IMG/VR virus record: IMGVR_UViG_3300025133_000192
Location: 1-46,872 of that record
Length of the DNA: 46,872 nt
Strand: one strand, 5' to 3'
From: a virus
The position numbers were made by a program, and so were the translations under genes. The notes beneath the pieces are model-generated. The model made no database searches, had not been told where the DNA came from, and saw nothing but the letters and a program-made list of their open reading frames with translations. Positions 18,601-28,200 of this stretch are shown piece by piece (the stretch's first letter is position 1; every line of letters starts with the position of its first letter).

Positions 18601-19879
18601 AAGTGGCATCAATAACACCTACCCAGTCTTTGGATCATCTGACGACCGTATACCGGCCGTATTATCAAAGACATTCATCGGAGCCACATATGACACCGTC
18701 CAAGAAACAACAGCTCCATTCCCAGGTAAAATGACGCAGTTGGCGGTGTGGATGAAAGGTATTAGGGGCACTTCGGCACCGAATACAGCTACATTCCTGG
18801 CTGCCTATAACAGTGGATGTCCGCCTGATCTTATCAATGACCCTACTCTGACTGCGATTGCTAACTATGAAATGCCGACGACATGGTATAGAATGGGTGA
18901 CGTTTTCGGAGACTCCACCGCACCCGGGGGCATTATTCACGATGTCGTGACTCATTATGATACTGGCGGAGGAGGAGGACCGAAGCCCGTTCTCGAAGGG
19001 CCTATCAATGCGATACCTCACCACATGAGAGAAACCAATATCACGCGTGATCGACCATGTCCCAATATTTGCATGATGTATAATGGAGGAGTTAAATCTT
19101 TTCCATTGGATTTTGTAGGATTAAATACTGTAATTGTAGACGAGCTAAATCCCTCCGTCGGCCTAATGAGTTCTTCGTCGGGAGAATATGAAAATACTTA
19201 TTTTGCATGGCTTTGTGAAACAGAGGATGCCGCTGCTCATCAATTCCGCGCTTTGATATGTCACCGCCAAGGTCCCTATGGGTGGCCAACTTGGAAACAA
19301 ATAAGAGGATCCGAGAATTCGTTAGTGCGTTATTATCGAAAAAATAATCTTATAACGTGTAATGGAAACCCTGGCCCGACACGAATTTTCAAAGATGGAA
19401 AAACAACCCGGGTAGTCACCGACCGCTTTGGATCATTTAAAGTGTATCACGAGCCAGCAGTCACCTCTCAATGTATCCCCATTCAACATACATTTGGGTT
19501 GAGAACTGCAATTTATCCCAAAGCGGGAATTCCCTATAGTACCATTGAGCCGGCCACATATCAAAGTACGTTAGGGAATAATTTAGAACTATTTACCAAT
19601 GAGGAATTAAACTATTGTTCAGGGCTGAAACAATGTGACCCCCAAGCTTACGATACGTTCAAGGGCCTTTATCTTGATGGCGCTCTTAACGAACCATCTA
19701 ATCCAATTTATAGCTTCATTGAATTGGTCTACAAAGAACGAGTTTATCCGGCAGCAAATAATGCCCACAAACAAATTAATCGAGAGAGAGCAGGATATAA
19801 AAATGATTTTTGGAAAAATTCCAGACAGAAAAGAAGTGCCATTGGCGCCAAAAAATGGGGCGGCGGAGGTTGTAAATGA
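12611..19879 (+). CDS. Giant multidomain virion protein with LamG and reelin-like jelly rolls (2422 aa)
   Basis: This is the largest protein of the window. Residues about 137-407 contain a LamG-like domain (TTIEFWFKHG, EEWNHYAFSMIN, FKLYINGNLV, SGSFDEFRFWK). Residues about 640-860 hold another concanavalin-like beta sandwich (KKWNLAFRLQR, ILEFYGV, SSLRYWGTYL). Residues about 1332-1524 resemble a reelin-repeat jelly roll: LLFQYSLDDGASW, then KFRWYQ at 1498-1503 and DNWAIDFVRI from 1512. Residues about 1810-2110 hold a third LamG-like domain in a Cys-rich setting (VSVWIKYDG at 1881, CDGDWHSILVHL, WKFWIAIDG). The segments between them look like one continuous phage structural protein. Such domains bind sugars or proteins, so roles in baseplate periphery, fibre attachment or receptor contact are likely. 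It starts 11 bases inside the previous gene and ends in an ATGA overlap with the next, so all are co-translated. No trypsin-like or enzyme motif was seen. Confidence 0.78.
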   Translation: MSIRKLFDKKIPYSIQGATDIAQLGREVESSGNMAQRLIEKNRFIPDVDFAYPANFAKFGSAEKYYIDAMERIYNQYPYDGSLQERTKFANESSYLDLYIFDERYPRRNGYGTIASEGAFWPPPFGGDPYNPPTQVEYIEFRGGPHGAPDEFRQETIQKQFPESNIYSPPDDRGSNLTMDGTKGTTIEFWFKHGPQYAPFDIIPPGGISNEVLFSAVSGSAYLELNAERHDTGNIIFLTLDARDGAGNVVNTTWTNITEDSWEEWNHYAFSMINSGSGTEFKLYINGNLVNTASDPDQIEEVNFISGALGASLNPIYGTKGVGKTSGSFDEFRFWKTQRTSQDIGRYWFTQVGGGTNTDLANTDLGIYYKFNEGITGRGATDSTVLDYSGRLSNGSWIGYPGSEARSTGSAMVLSDAAKFEFKDPIIYSFHPAVKRIQASLASSGSAYDHTNNASIYHSMPNWIIDEDEIEAGGALKTLTQVMSSYLDALYLQIEALPKIRDMVYDSDHVKPAPFASKLLESYGMQAPEIFVNADILAQILNRDEEREFEEQLGDIKNLIYKNIYNNLIYIYKSKGTMKSIRNLVHCYGVDEDLIRVNSYGNNVTYTLKDNFRPKAQKKKYADFNDTDRFQATVYQQTASGNPASRNFIAAQGTNTAFTAQCEVIFPRKLKESDPAYFRTPFLSSSIYGFHSASATVTDLTWGIHDQGLQVYAVRDQIESPNAYFQLVNTEGTLNLTSSLFYDIYDNKKWNLAFRLQREKPVADLVSGSTTPGNYILEFYGVNSEVDVVANEFYLTQSVDNAATGSIGRRKRFYVGAHRTNFTGSVLTRSDLKISSLRYWGTYLNNDVIKAHARDGANMGTLYPPKSAYLYPKVPFGTEIPQTELLALNWDFTNVTASGPGTTPNAYDAQYTVQDLSSGSLALASDRARFSTFANVVNRQHTGRGDFYLANDSKVVDLRYVYSGKQNLPEVVYSSDMIQIMASDDVTFTKESRPVDYYFQIEKSMYQTISDEMLNIFATIVDFNNLIGEPVNRYRQRYKRMEKLRQLFFERVENTPSLDKYVQFYEWIDASLNVMIQQLLPASANFSEDIRNMVESHILERNKYRTKFPTLEMAPTHPITGIRGINELLYNWKFGHAPILASISPAPQSENCFWWKQRAERDEPPLSSSASGVNASKEKILASTVRVLDRSYSTPYRLTVDKSLQAHGGVNFPPIKKIDYVKSAIKFGSTTGVTVGEVQPLKDCDDVYNPWEKLKLGFKATTNEHSYFSGKGDIFTPFSLYSSSIYDDVAPGTKITNLHTDTYGDDKAVPMQGPFTNYAVGGLQYRHVPFDSQLYLSETFTSQSKFDDNNGLDPAVWSFNHDVAQPRTYWTGPRLGSGTDGDTRTDNWAVRLAGLNNTIGTQERWLETVQKYDCPLEVIFGYAQGDFQNVTLVGYDLQLPNEGSSPLEDLLFQYSLDDGASWITQKHFPASDDNQGKDIGWRIHHAKFPADFAASSLKFRWYQEDTSGANLDNWAIDFVRITNGKERPEGWEFKNNKFTRPPITMYETVPASAYFIGSLFQPYAPYYRDEIAKRPVNIRNIHHRTGSTIMGNYNAVYDLVQTCGRRTNNRAFVKAGGFNLNPLPIYSEYILDVAALEYAKIQRGRTPHVFVNRFSAPGGPDTAGNANGGPGLDRASGELSSNNDVNYRNNFIRQVLQWLQTSHVGQFGYYTNSQNINGLAGSTVNPYNYAGTGSIYQVNRNPVGRIISGGLYNPPGPDGTRYSCKTTYDNYYIQHAIPQSDCHYTWTTASVLGCECPTGYWPYDGMDGAKPAVSFVSASSILAVPSLPFIDAQCIDFGKGPSPTKNYLECVTPSCYPSPFGKPNPGNQPDCNQSLGPVFTVSVWIKYDGAAGWGDGTIISRAKFDNGVIDEENSDWSLAVDDAGNVTFVVNSGPIPNPGATGGFRGARSVVGGGAPNLCDGDWHSILVHLAANWHSSRCKWKFWIAIDGIQLSGGQVSGINNTYPVFGSSDDRIPAVLSKTFIGATYDTVQETTAPFPGKMTQLAVWMKGIRGTSAPNTATFLAAYNSGCPPDLINDPTLTAIANYEMPTTWYRMGDVFGDSTAPGGIIHDVVTHYDTGGGGGPKPVLEGPINAIPHHMRETNITRDRPCPNICMMYNGGVKSFPLDFVGLNTVIVDELNPSVGLMSSSSGEYENTYFAWLCETEDAAAHQFRALICHRQGPYGWPTWKQIRGSENSLVRYYRKNNLITCNGNPGPTRIFKDGKTTRVVTDRFGSFKVYHEPAVTSQCIPIQHTFGLRTAIYPKAGIPYSTIEPATYQSTLGNNLELFTNEELNYCSGLKQCDPQAYDTFKGLYLDGALNEPSNPIYSFIELVYKERVYPAANNAHKQINRERAGYKNDFWKNSRQKRSAIGAKKWGGGGCK

Positions 19880-22800
19880 CTATTAATTCTCAAGACAAGC
19901 TTGTGTGTTCTCAAAGCTGTTGGAGCTTGGACGCATCCAGTGAGTTTTTGACACAAAATGTCCCGGTAGCAATGGATTGTCCCAAAGAGATGTCAGTTCG
20001 CTGGGTTCCACCGGACTATACTTCTCCTGATCAGCCGATCGACGACGCAGGGGAATTACAAAATTCTTATACGACGGTTCATTCTCATAATTTTTGTGAA
20101 GATAAACTACTTTTGACAAGCGGGAACTACTCGAATCCCTTTGGGTGGGTAGCCAGTTGGGTGAGTGGGAATTATACTTCGCTGGGTTCCCCGGGCCACG
20201 GGCCCGTATACGCTCGACGCCATACGATGGCTTCGGTGTATTCTTTTAACGGCATCAGCGGAATCCAGAATCCCCAAGTCACTGTAGCCTTTGAAGAAAT
20301 GTGGAATAACGCATGGCAAGATATCTTGTGGCAAGTCGGCGGCGCGGCGCCTACTATAGGGGGGAGTTTGAGTTTAACGGGTTCCAACCTCGTGCTTAAT
20401 CTTCTTTCTAAAAGTATGGGAGATCCTCAATTATATGGTGGGGCCGCCTTATGGGAAGCCGATATTTTAGCCAACTGTCAGAGAGAATACGATCAAATTA
20501 TATCGACAGACTCAGGCCTCCTAGCGAGGCTCAAGCATCCCATTTCTCCTTTTTATAATTCCTATGCGTCTTATAATGAGAGTCTCCGAACCCAAAATCA
20601 GGATTATTCGGTTTTACCCGAATTTCGTATTAGTGAATTTCTGGATTTTTACATAGATAACGGAGAAAATTATCTTATTCCCAACCCCAGAGAATTTGCA
20701 ATTCCTGGGATGACGGGTTCTCAACAAAGTTGGATCCCCGGGAACGAAAATAATGCCACTCTAGTCAAGGCCGAAAATATTCGCAATAGCTCTCAAGATC
20801 ATTTTTATAAAGTATTTTCTAATTCAGATTTTATGAAACATTATGGGCGCCTCAGAGAGGACCACGAACCGTTCGGTTCGCCCCCCACCACCTTAACTCT
20901 GACCTGCAAGGCACTAATGAAATTATTGCCATATGATGGATTCTTCCCTTCTGAAAGAACATTACAAATTTCCCACCTAATGTCTCAATCTTTTGGAAGC
21001 AATATTGCAGTCCAACTTTCGGGAACCTCTAATAATCCCTTATCCAATGTGGATTTTAATGGAAGTCTCCATGGAGAAAATATGCCCGGGATCTCTTTTC
21101 TGAGACGACCTTTTTATAGTGCCATGATGGCTCCTGGTTTACTTTATAATACCATAAAAGCCGGCATTGCTGTAGATTATCCAATTTATAACAATGTCAC
21201 ACATTCCCACGTTGGGCCCGACGGCGGCGCCGAGACCCAAAAAAATGGATTTAGTATTACTCAATATACTGAGACACGCGGCGTCTTTACTGGTGCCGGA
21301 TCCGACTTATGGTTTGACGCTCCAACCTGGATGTATGCTCTTGGAACAGGATCAAATGGTCATCAAGGTTTCGATTATCGAATTCCCTTCGAGGCTTTGG
21401 TGGAGCCCTCTAATTATCTTAGCGATCTCCCTATAGCAGATATGGAGCCACATCCTGACGCTACATATAATTATGGAATCATCCCCTCCTCGTCTATATT
21501 GGATTTGGCTAACTACGCAGGGCGATATTCAGGTCACGACGAGCCGCCTGGATGGTATTCTTTGCGCAATCGGTGGAACGGGCAGTTCGATAGCGTTTTA
21601 TATGAACGTGCCATTAATAATTTTTTAGCCGAAGTCCCGGAATTCTTTTTACAAGACGAAGAATTTGGAAGTATAGAATCCAATCCCGCTACGAGCTTTG
21701 GCACAGTCACCCAGGGCGCCTTTTATGCCATGCGCGTCAAATTAAGAAGAACTATGGATAAACCCAGGATTTGGAGTTCATTAAATAGGGGTCAAAATGG
21801 AAACTCAATTATTAATTTTGATCTTCCGCAGGACCCCATCGCGTTTAATGGAATTTTTCGTCAAGAATTCTATGGTTCATCATCATTTACGGCATCGTTG
21901 CCCGGGTGGTCAGTAACACTACCTCCCGTTATTCCTCCCTCTGCTGTTTGTAGGGAAAATTTCACTATGTATTCCAATCCGTCTGCTTTCGGACCTCCCA
22001 CATCGGGAACTGGTTCTCTGGCTCAGGGATATCAAGTGGAGAACCTCTCCCTCCCCGCTAAGATTAAACGACAAAATCAAATGGGGATTGGTTATAGAGT
22101 TTCTGATTCCACCAACGGCTATTATTGTGCCTTTACCCCTCCTTATATGGACGGGGAAGCGTGGGCAGATATCGTCTTCGAGGCACCCCGAACTGGGCGC
22201 CCAACGCTAGAAGAACTCCAAGCTCATTCGATGGTTATTTTATTACGCGTCGATGGCATGCCACGATTGGATGCCGAGAAGTATTCTCTCGCGAGCGGGG
22301 ATGTGTACCCTTATGTACTCTCAGAGGCTGGTTTATTGGCACTCCAAGACCAAGAGTCCCGAGAATGGGGAGGCAATCTGCGCCAAAATGCTATTTGGAA
22401 TGCCACCTCTCAATCGTGCGACGAGCACGGCCATTTCGGTAATCCGGGAGAGGAGTATTACTATCCCATACACCCCCATTCAGCCGTCGCGGTTAATAAT
22501 AACGCCATGCAGCTAGATGCATCGCTCAATTTATTTGGGTTTAAAGACAATAAATGGGTCATTCAGCCCAAATTCGAGACTCCTCACGCTAATTTTAATG
22601 AAATCCAAAGTAGCTTTGGTTACACCAATCCCGAAGGAACCATCAGGCGCTCATTAATCGCCGGCGGCGATGTTAATGTTTTGGGCTCCTCATCTTGCGA
22701 ATTGCCCGACGCGAACGGTCTTTCTATTCCTGTCCATGGTTCTGAATCGGTTCCCCGAGGCATGTGGCACCAATTTGGAAAGACTGAAGGGAAAAAGGGC

Positions 22801-24126
22801 ATCTGGCTCGAATGTGATGACATTCCTATGACGTGGCTCCGCGAACGAGGGTATCTCTTTCCCGGGGATCCCCACAATGGTGATACCTTTGATCCCTCCT
22901 ATGAGCGCCCGGGCGCCCCTTATTACCGAGGGCACTGGACGGACCAAGCTTTTAAAAATGATAATAACACTTGGGAAGCGGGCATCAATGGGGCTCTCTA
23001 TGGAATGAAAGAAGGGGGAGAAAGTGTTTATAATCTAGAGGGACAATATCCTGGCCCGTTGGCCACTATTCTAGGCTTCAACAAACGTAAACGCTTAGGC
23101 AGAACGGCCCAGCGCAAACAAATTTCGGAGGGTATCGTTGCAGTTCCCTTTATCGAACACCTCGGCCGCCGTAATTTTTTTGCAATCCCCGAAAATGTAA
23201 TCAGAATTGCCCTCGGAGATCTCGGTGCATCAACGGCAGCCTCCGAAGCAGTCTCTGCGGCATCATCGGCTACTGAAGCTGCGATGGCCGCTCTGGAAGA
23301 CTTGGTAGTAGACGGTATTTTGGATACCCCCGATCAAGCATCCGCCGCCTCCCAAGCTGCAGCCACCGCCGCAGGGACCATATTCGCTCAAACTCAAAGC
23401 GTAGTCCCTCATAAAACGATTGTGGATATGGTCGATTTAATGAAAAAATATATTTTCCCTCCTCGTATGGATTTTGTTAAATATCTTGGTCAAATTCGAC
23501 CGTTTGCCATGTATATCTTTGAGTTTAGTCATGAACTATCGCAGTGTGATTTATCTAAAATTTGGCAGAATGTTCTCCCTGAAATTGGCGAAAAGATGGT
23601 CGAACAAGAAGTCTCCATTTCTCACAAACTTCTAGCCAATCAGTTAATGGGGGATTTTAAGGGAAGCACACACGAATCTATGAAAGACCAAGTTCAGTGG
23701 ATGGTTTTTAAAGTAAAACAGCGCGCGAATGATGATTATTCGAGCAAGGTGGCTGCCAAGAGGCCGATCTCCCGACTGGTCGGCACGAAAAAGACAAGCT
23801 CTGCTTCTAAATACGAGTACAGTTATAACTGGCCTTATGATTATTTTTCATTGGTAGAGTTTGCAAAAATCGAGGCCACTGTCGGGTTTGGGACCGAAAC
23901 TGATGAGGCCCAAGCGCTCCCCGGGCTCCCTCGTGGTCCGGGCTCCGACCTTCTAAATACTGGAATCCAAGCAACTAGAGCACTAGAACCCCTAGCTTCC
24001 CAGACGCGTTCGACCACCAACAGCTTACCGGCCGGCGAGCGGCAACAAGAGGCGCAAGAAAAGAGAAAAGAAGCCCGAGTAGCCGATGAGGCACGGGGAC
24101 CATTTGGAGGTACTAAGAAAAAATGA
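19876..24126 (+). CDS. Large virion structural protein of unknown function (1416 aa)
   Basis: The gene begins within the stop of the preceding giant gene (ATGA, ATG 19876). The N-terminal 350 residues contain many aromatic and Gly/Ser/Asn residues and several Cys, like extracellular beta-rich structural proteins. Residues about 1115-1175 are a low-complexity Ala/Ser tract (STAASEAVSAASSATEAAMA), probably helical. The C-terminal 30 residues are strongly charged (AQEKRKEARVADEARG). Midway there is a conserved-looking block, LDFYIDNGENYLIPNPREF, near residues 254-272. There is no signal peptide, enzyme motif or transmembrane segment. Placement between two large structural genes and translational coupling on both sides indicate a virion component co-expressed in fixed ratio with them. 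I do not recognise its family. Confidence 0.7.
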   Translation: MTINSQDKLVCSQSCWSLDASSEFLTQNVPVAMDCPKEMSVRWVPPDYTSPDQPIDDAGELQNSYTTVHSHNFCEDKLLLTSGNYSNPFGWVASWVSGNYTSLGSPGHGPVYARRHTMASVYSFNGISGIQNPQVTVAFEEMWNNAWQDILWQVGGAAPTIGGSLSLTGSNLVLNLLSKSMGDPQLYGGAALWEADILANCQREYDQIISTDSGLLARLKHPISPFYNSYASYNESLRTQNQDYSVLPEFRISEFLDFYIDNGENYLIPNPREFAIPGMTGSQQSWIPGNENNATLVKAENIRNSSQDHFYKVFSNSDFMKHYGRLREDHEPFGSPPTTLTLTCKALMKLLPYDGFFPSERTLQISHLMSQSFGSNIAVQLSGTSNNPLSNVDFNGSLHGENMPGISFLRRPFYSAMMAPGLLYNTIKAGIAVDYPIYNNVTHSHVGPDGGAETQKNGFSITQYTETRGVFTGAGSDLWFDAPTWMYALGTGSNGHQGFDYRIPFEALVEPSNYLSDLPIADMEPHPDATYNYGIIPSSSILDLANYAGRYSGHDEPPGWYSLRNRWNGQFDSVLYERAINNFLAEVPEFFLQDEEFGSIESNPATSFGTVTQGAFYAMRVKLRRTMDKPRIWSSLNRGQNGNSIINFDLPQDPIAFNGIFRQEFYGSSSFTASLPGWSVTLPPVIPPSAVCRENFTMYSNPSAFGPPTSGTGSLAQGYQVENLSLPAKIKRQNQMGIGYRVSDSTNGYYCAFTPPYMDGEAWADIVFEAPRTGRPTLEELQAHSMVILLRVDGMPRLDAEKYSLASGDVYPYVLSEAGLLALQDQESREWGGNLRQNAIWNATSQSCDEHGHFGNPGEEYYYPIHPHSAVAVNNNAMQLDASLNLFGFKDNKWVIQPKFETPHANFNEIQSSFGYTNPEGTIRRSLIAGGDVNVLGSSSCELPDANGLSIPVHGSESVPRGMWHQFGKTEGKKGIWLECDDIPMTWLRERGYLFPGDPHNGDTFDPSYERPGAPYYRGHWTDQAFKNDNNTWEAGINGALYGMKEGGESVYNLEGQYPGPLATILGFNKRKRLGRTAQRKQISEGIVAVPFIEHLGRRNFFAIPENVIRIALGDLGASTAASEAVSAASSATEAAMAALEDLVVDGILDTPDQASAASQAAATAAGTIFAQTQSVVPHKTIVDMVDLMKKYIFPPRMDFVKYLGQIRPFAMYIFEFSHELSQCDLSKIWQNVLPEIGEKMVEQEVSISHKLLANQLMGDFKGSTHESMKDQVQWMVFKVKQRANDDYSSKVAAKRPISRLVGTKKTSSASKYEYSYNWPYDYFSLVEFAKIEATVGFGTETDEAQALPGLPRGPGSDLLNTGIQATRALEPLASQTRSTTNSLPAGERQQEAQEKRKEARVADEARGPFGGTKKK

Positions 24127-25202
24127 CTTTTTTTAACCCTAAAGAAGAAGTTTTAGATATTAAACTCACTCAATACGGAAAATATTTGCTCTCTTTGGGT
24201 AAATGGAAGCCTGTCTATTATGCTTTTTTTGATAATGATGTTTTATATGATGGCGAGGCAGCAGATCTCGTAGAAGTCCAAAATGATATAGAGCCTCGAA
24301 TTCAGGAGAACACTCCACGCCAAAAAACTCAATATTCTTTCACAAGTCGAGAAACCGCTTTTGCTCAATATTACGAGGCGCGCCAAGATCCCACCATGAG
24401 TGAGTTGGAGCGCCTTAAAATGCAGACTTCGCCCGATAAATTATATTCTCTCACGGCACCCTTGGGAACTGCGGACTTAAGTCTCAATAAGGCGCCACGG
24501 TTTAAATTACAACTTTATGCCGGTACCATTAGCGGCTCATCGAACGTCACCGGTGGATCTTTCCAACAATTACAAATCCCCCAAATAAATATGGATTTGA
24601 CTTACACCACGCAAGTCAAAGACTTAAATGAGGATGCCACAGAAACAATGATTGACACGGGGGTTGTTTCTCCGAATCAGGAGGCGGAAGAATTAAATTT
24701 GGGGGTTTTCCACGACGGAACTTATATTGCGGTTACGCCAGCTAATATTTTATTACTCCTAGAGGAAGAAAATACTGTCTTTAATAAGGAAAATTTTGAT
24801 ATTGAAGTTTTTAAAATTGAGAATGAAATTGATCGAACCACTCAGGAATCTAAAGAAATTTTAACTCCCCTCTCTTTTTTACCACATCACTCTCCCATTA
24901 AGGATGGTATATTACGACCCACGGACAAATTGGAGCCCGTCTACACCCCGGACCCAACTTTTGTGGAATATTATTTTCATTTATATGTGGACCACGAAAT
25001 TGATGAGGCCGAGATTTGTGGGGCCCTAAAAAGATTAAAATCGCAAGGGATTTATGTGGATGAAGAACTTAATTGTCCAGACATTCCCATCGGACCAGTT
25101 AAGAAAAATATTTACGGGCCCCCAGGCTATACAGATAGTGAAATTTGTGACACCGACCCTCCCGACCAAATTCCCCGCGCCACATATATTAAAAATGACT
25201 AA
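24123..25202 (+). CDS. Virion structural protein (359 aa)
   Basis: The N-terminus, FNPKEEVLDIKLTQYGKYLL followed by SLGKWKPVYYAFFDNDVLYDG, is a pattern I associate with a conserved but unnamed structural family in T4-like aquatic phages. The very similar start of the protein encoded at 31418 (an asymmetric DIILDAVLTDTGRMRLALG) suggests that both belong to a wider group of tail proteins beginning with an xDxxLTxxGRxxL/YGKxxL motif. The C-terminal 70 residues are acidic, with CPDIPIGPVKKNIYGPPGY near the end. It starts in an ATGA overlap with the 1416-residue gene and is followed 11 bases later by the next gene. No catalytic or membrane features. Function unknown; a baseplate or tail accessory role is inferred from context. 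Confidence 0.72.
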   Translation: MTFFNPKEEVLDIKLTQYGKYLLSLGKWKPVYYAFFDNDVLYDGEAADLVEVQNDIEPRIQENTPRQKTQYSFTSRETAFAQYYEARQDPTMSELERLKMQTSPDKLYSLTAPLGTADLSLNKAPRFKLQLYAGTISGSSNVTGGSFQQLQIPQINMDLTYTTQVKDLNEDATETMIDTGVVSPNQEAEELNLGVFHDGTYIAVTPANILLLLEEENTVFNKENFDIEVFKIENEIDRTTQESKEILTPLSFLPHHSPIKDGILRPTDKLEPVYTPDPTFVEYYFHLYVDHEIDEAEICGALKRLKSQGIYVDEELNCPDIPIGPVKKNIYGPPGYTDSEICDTDPPDQIPRATYIKND

Positions 25203-25213
25203 TTATAAACACC

Positions 25214-28200
25214 ATGAATATTAATATTTCCACCATTGAAACCGGACTCTTACCAGATGTATTTTTTACTAAAATATTATTAGAAAGTAGCAGTACGCCA
25301 AGCCGACGCGTCCCGAAAAATCCCACCCGCGCGAATACACTGCGTCCCTCTAAGGCTTCTAAGAACACAGTAAATAATGGGGGCGCCCTCAAGGTTAGTT
25401 TATCGCTGACTATTATGGATCACATAGATGAAAATGGGATGACTAGCTGGTTTTATAATGAAGATTTAACTAAATATTTGCGCATAAAAATTATCCAAAG
25501 TGAGTCTCGCACCATTACGAGAGCCCTCATGGCGGGCAAGCTCGGTGTCCTAGATAAACCGACCTTCATTAATCTTTTCCAAGAACAAGTGATTAGTGTA
25601 AGAAAGAATCAAAATGAACCTATTACCGATTTTATTAGCTTTGACACGCAGCAAAACAAACGAGTTTTTAGCATAGATTATAATATTAATTTTATAATAA
25701 ATGATCTGGAGCCTCATCACCTGGCTTACTTTGCTTTGTGCTTCTTTGACCTCGGAGCATTGTGCCGTGATTACGAAATGGAATTTTTATTACCCGATGC
25801 CAACGCGAACTTAGTAAGGGGTCTCTTAACTGGAGAAAAGGTGATCGAGAAAGGGAGTCTTCAATTAGAAACTTACTGTTTCTTCTTCGAAAATGGAGGG
25901 CAAATTTACTCCGGACCTACCCATAGAATGCCCGACGGTCGGTGGATGACCCTCGAAACCCATGACGCCACCTCCCGCTATTTAGTCCGACGGAAAATGG
26001 CCAATACAAAAATTCAGGATTACCGCGAAGTTGACGCGCTGAAGTTGATGGATTTCGATTTGATTCCGGCGCCCAATGTATTTTCTAAAATTGAAAAAAC
26101 CGCCCCGACGCAGCGTGTAATCCAAAATCCACCCGAAGTATATTTTTCGGACGCCTTTATTTCATATGGCACTGATGGTCAGGCTAAATTTTTATTTCAG
26201 TTGGATTATAACCGTATAATTCGTGATAAAACTCAATTTGGGAATATCATCGATAAGGCGTCCAACCCCCAGGCGTATGCTGATATTTATAAGGGCTCTA
26301 AAATCACCCACCTTAAGGTACTGCGACGACGGGTACGCCAAGAGATTGGAGATAATCGCCTTGGGAGTCCTGTTTTTGGTCAAGTAGTCGTCGATCCGGT
26401 TGAACCCATCGCTGATATAACAATGACGGGAGATACTCCGGAAGGTATTTTAAAAAGCACAGATACTAATTGGGGAGGGATCCGAGAATTGACGGTATTG
26501 GGGGGTGCCACACAGTTGCGCACATTTACCGTTTTAGATAAGGGGTTCGCCGGCCTAACGGATGGATATTATCAATACGGAATAGAAATAGAGATCCTCG
26601 ACGGTACCGTTGATTTCTTGAATAAGCAATTGAAGCGCCTAGTTAATATTCGAGACATGATGATTCTCTATAATTCTACCGCTTCGATGCCCAAATTTTA
26701 TAATCATAAATCTGCTCACTTTACTTCGAAGTTAACCAAATATTATAACAAATTCGATTCCGATCAACTCCCGTGGGTGAAAAGCATCACAGTTTTTGTG
26801 GATGTTATTAGTTCTCTCACCCGCATTCAAGACCCTAAATCATTAGGGAAACGTCTCTACGCCCTAATCTCTCCCAAATCCGGTAATTTGGAAGGCATCC
26901 GGGCGTTTAATTCATTGATTGATATGCTCATCACTAAATTAACTCAAATTCTAGGCCCCCGTCTTCACACTGAGTTGCCGGGGAATGAAGTAAAAAGACA
27001 AACTAGCTCTAAATTTAAGGCGTCTACTATAACGATAAGGAGATTTTTTAATGAAATATACAACAGCAATGAGCGTAGCGATATTGGAATGGATTTTTTA
27101 GGAGTTCCGGGCGCCACACGACTGGTAGGATTAAAGACGGTGACAAAAGCGGCTTTTGAGGAGCGTATAACTCAAGAAAATACACTCTACTGGGCCTCTC
27201 CCGATTTACAAAATCTCCAGTCCACTCTGGGTGCCATCGATCTTGGCCCCGCCGGCGGCCTCAATACTGATCTCTTAAATTTATCCGAAATTGCCCCCTC
27301 TTATATAACTCCAGCCGTTATCTTTGCGGGGCCCGACTTAGTGGTAGATAGATGTTCTAGCCCTGAATTTTCTAATAACACCGAGCAGTATACAGGCTTA
27401 TCCGCTGCCCTTGTTGCCTCCAGTGCTGGTCAGTGGGCGCCCACAAACGCAAGTTATGCCGGAACCCCGACGAATACAGCCAACTATTCTTCCACCATGG
27501 AGACCGCCGGAAACTTGGCGTGTGCGAATATATTAGGGCAATTAAATGTAAATGTTATACCGAGCCCTCCGACTCTATTCAGCCAGGTTACTGAAGGACT
27601 GACAATTGATGATTCTTTGAGTGTGGGAGAAATCCTTGGAAGTGAAGATCTGCAGGTATCTTCCGATTTAATAAACTCTACGGGGGATTATTGTGAGGAA
27701 AAAATCCTAATCACTGAGACGGATACACAAAGTAGGAAAAACCTCCCCATTGCAACCATATTTCTGCAAGATTTGGCTGTTACAAAAAACCTGGGCCCAC
27801 AAGCTAGCAACCTCCCCATGCGTCCCTCCCCTTTCGTATCGCCAGTTAAGAAGAACATGGCCACTTTTGATTTAAATAGTGATACAAGTGCCATCTCTCT
27901 CATGCGTCGTACCAAATCTCAATCGCAAACTTATTCCATGACACGGCCCGAAGAAGAGCCCGAGCCAGAAACTCAGGCAATGACGAGGCCTGAAGAGGAC
28001 CCCACCAGAACATCTGTGGCTGATAAAAATATTAATTTCGATTTAATACCAAACCAGATCCGCTCATTGATGTTTGGTAAGAGTGAAGCTGTTTCCAATA
28101 ACTGGCCCGATACGGGGATTGATTTAATTAAAAGCGTCGACACGTCGGAATATTATAGATATAACTATGATATGATTTCTCAGGTTGAGTTTTTGAGTGG

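Noticed and set aside
18175-18618. Minus-strand ORF of 147 codons opposite the LamG domain
   Set aside because: The plus strand here encodes a coherent LamG domain in a 2422-residue frame; the antisense product has no motif.
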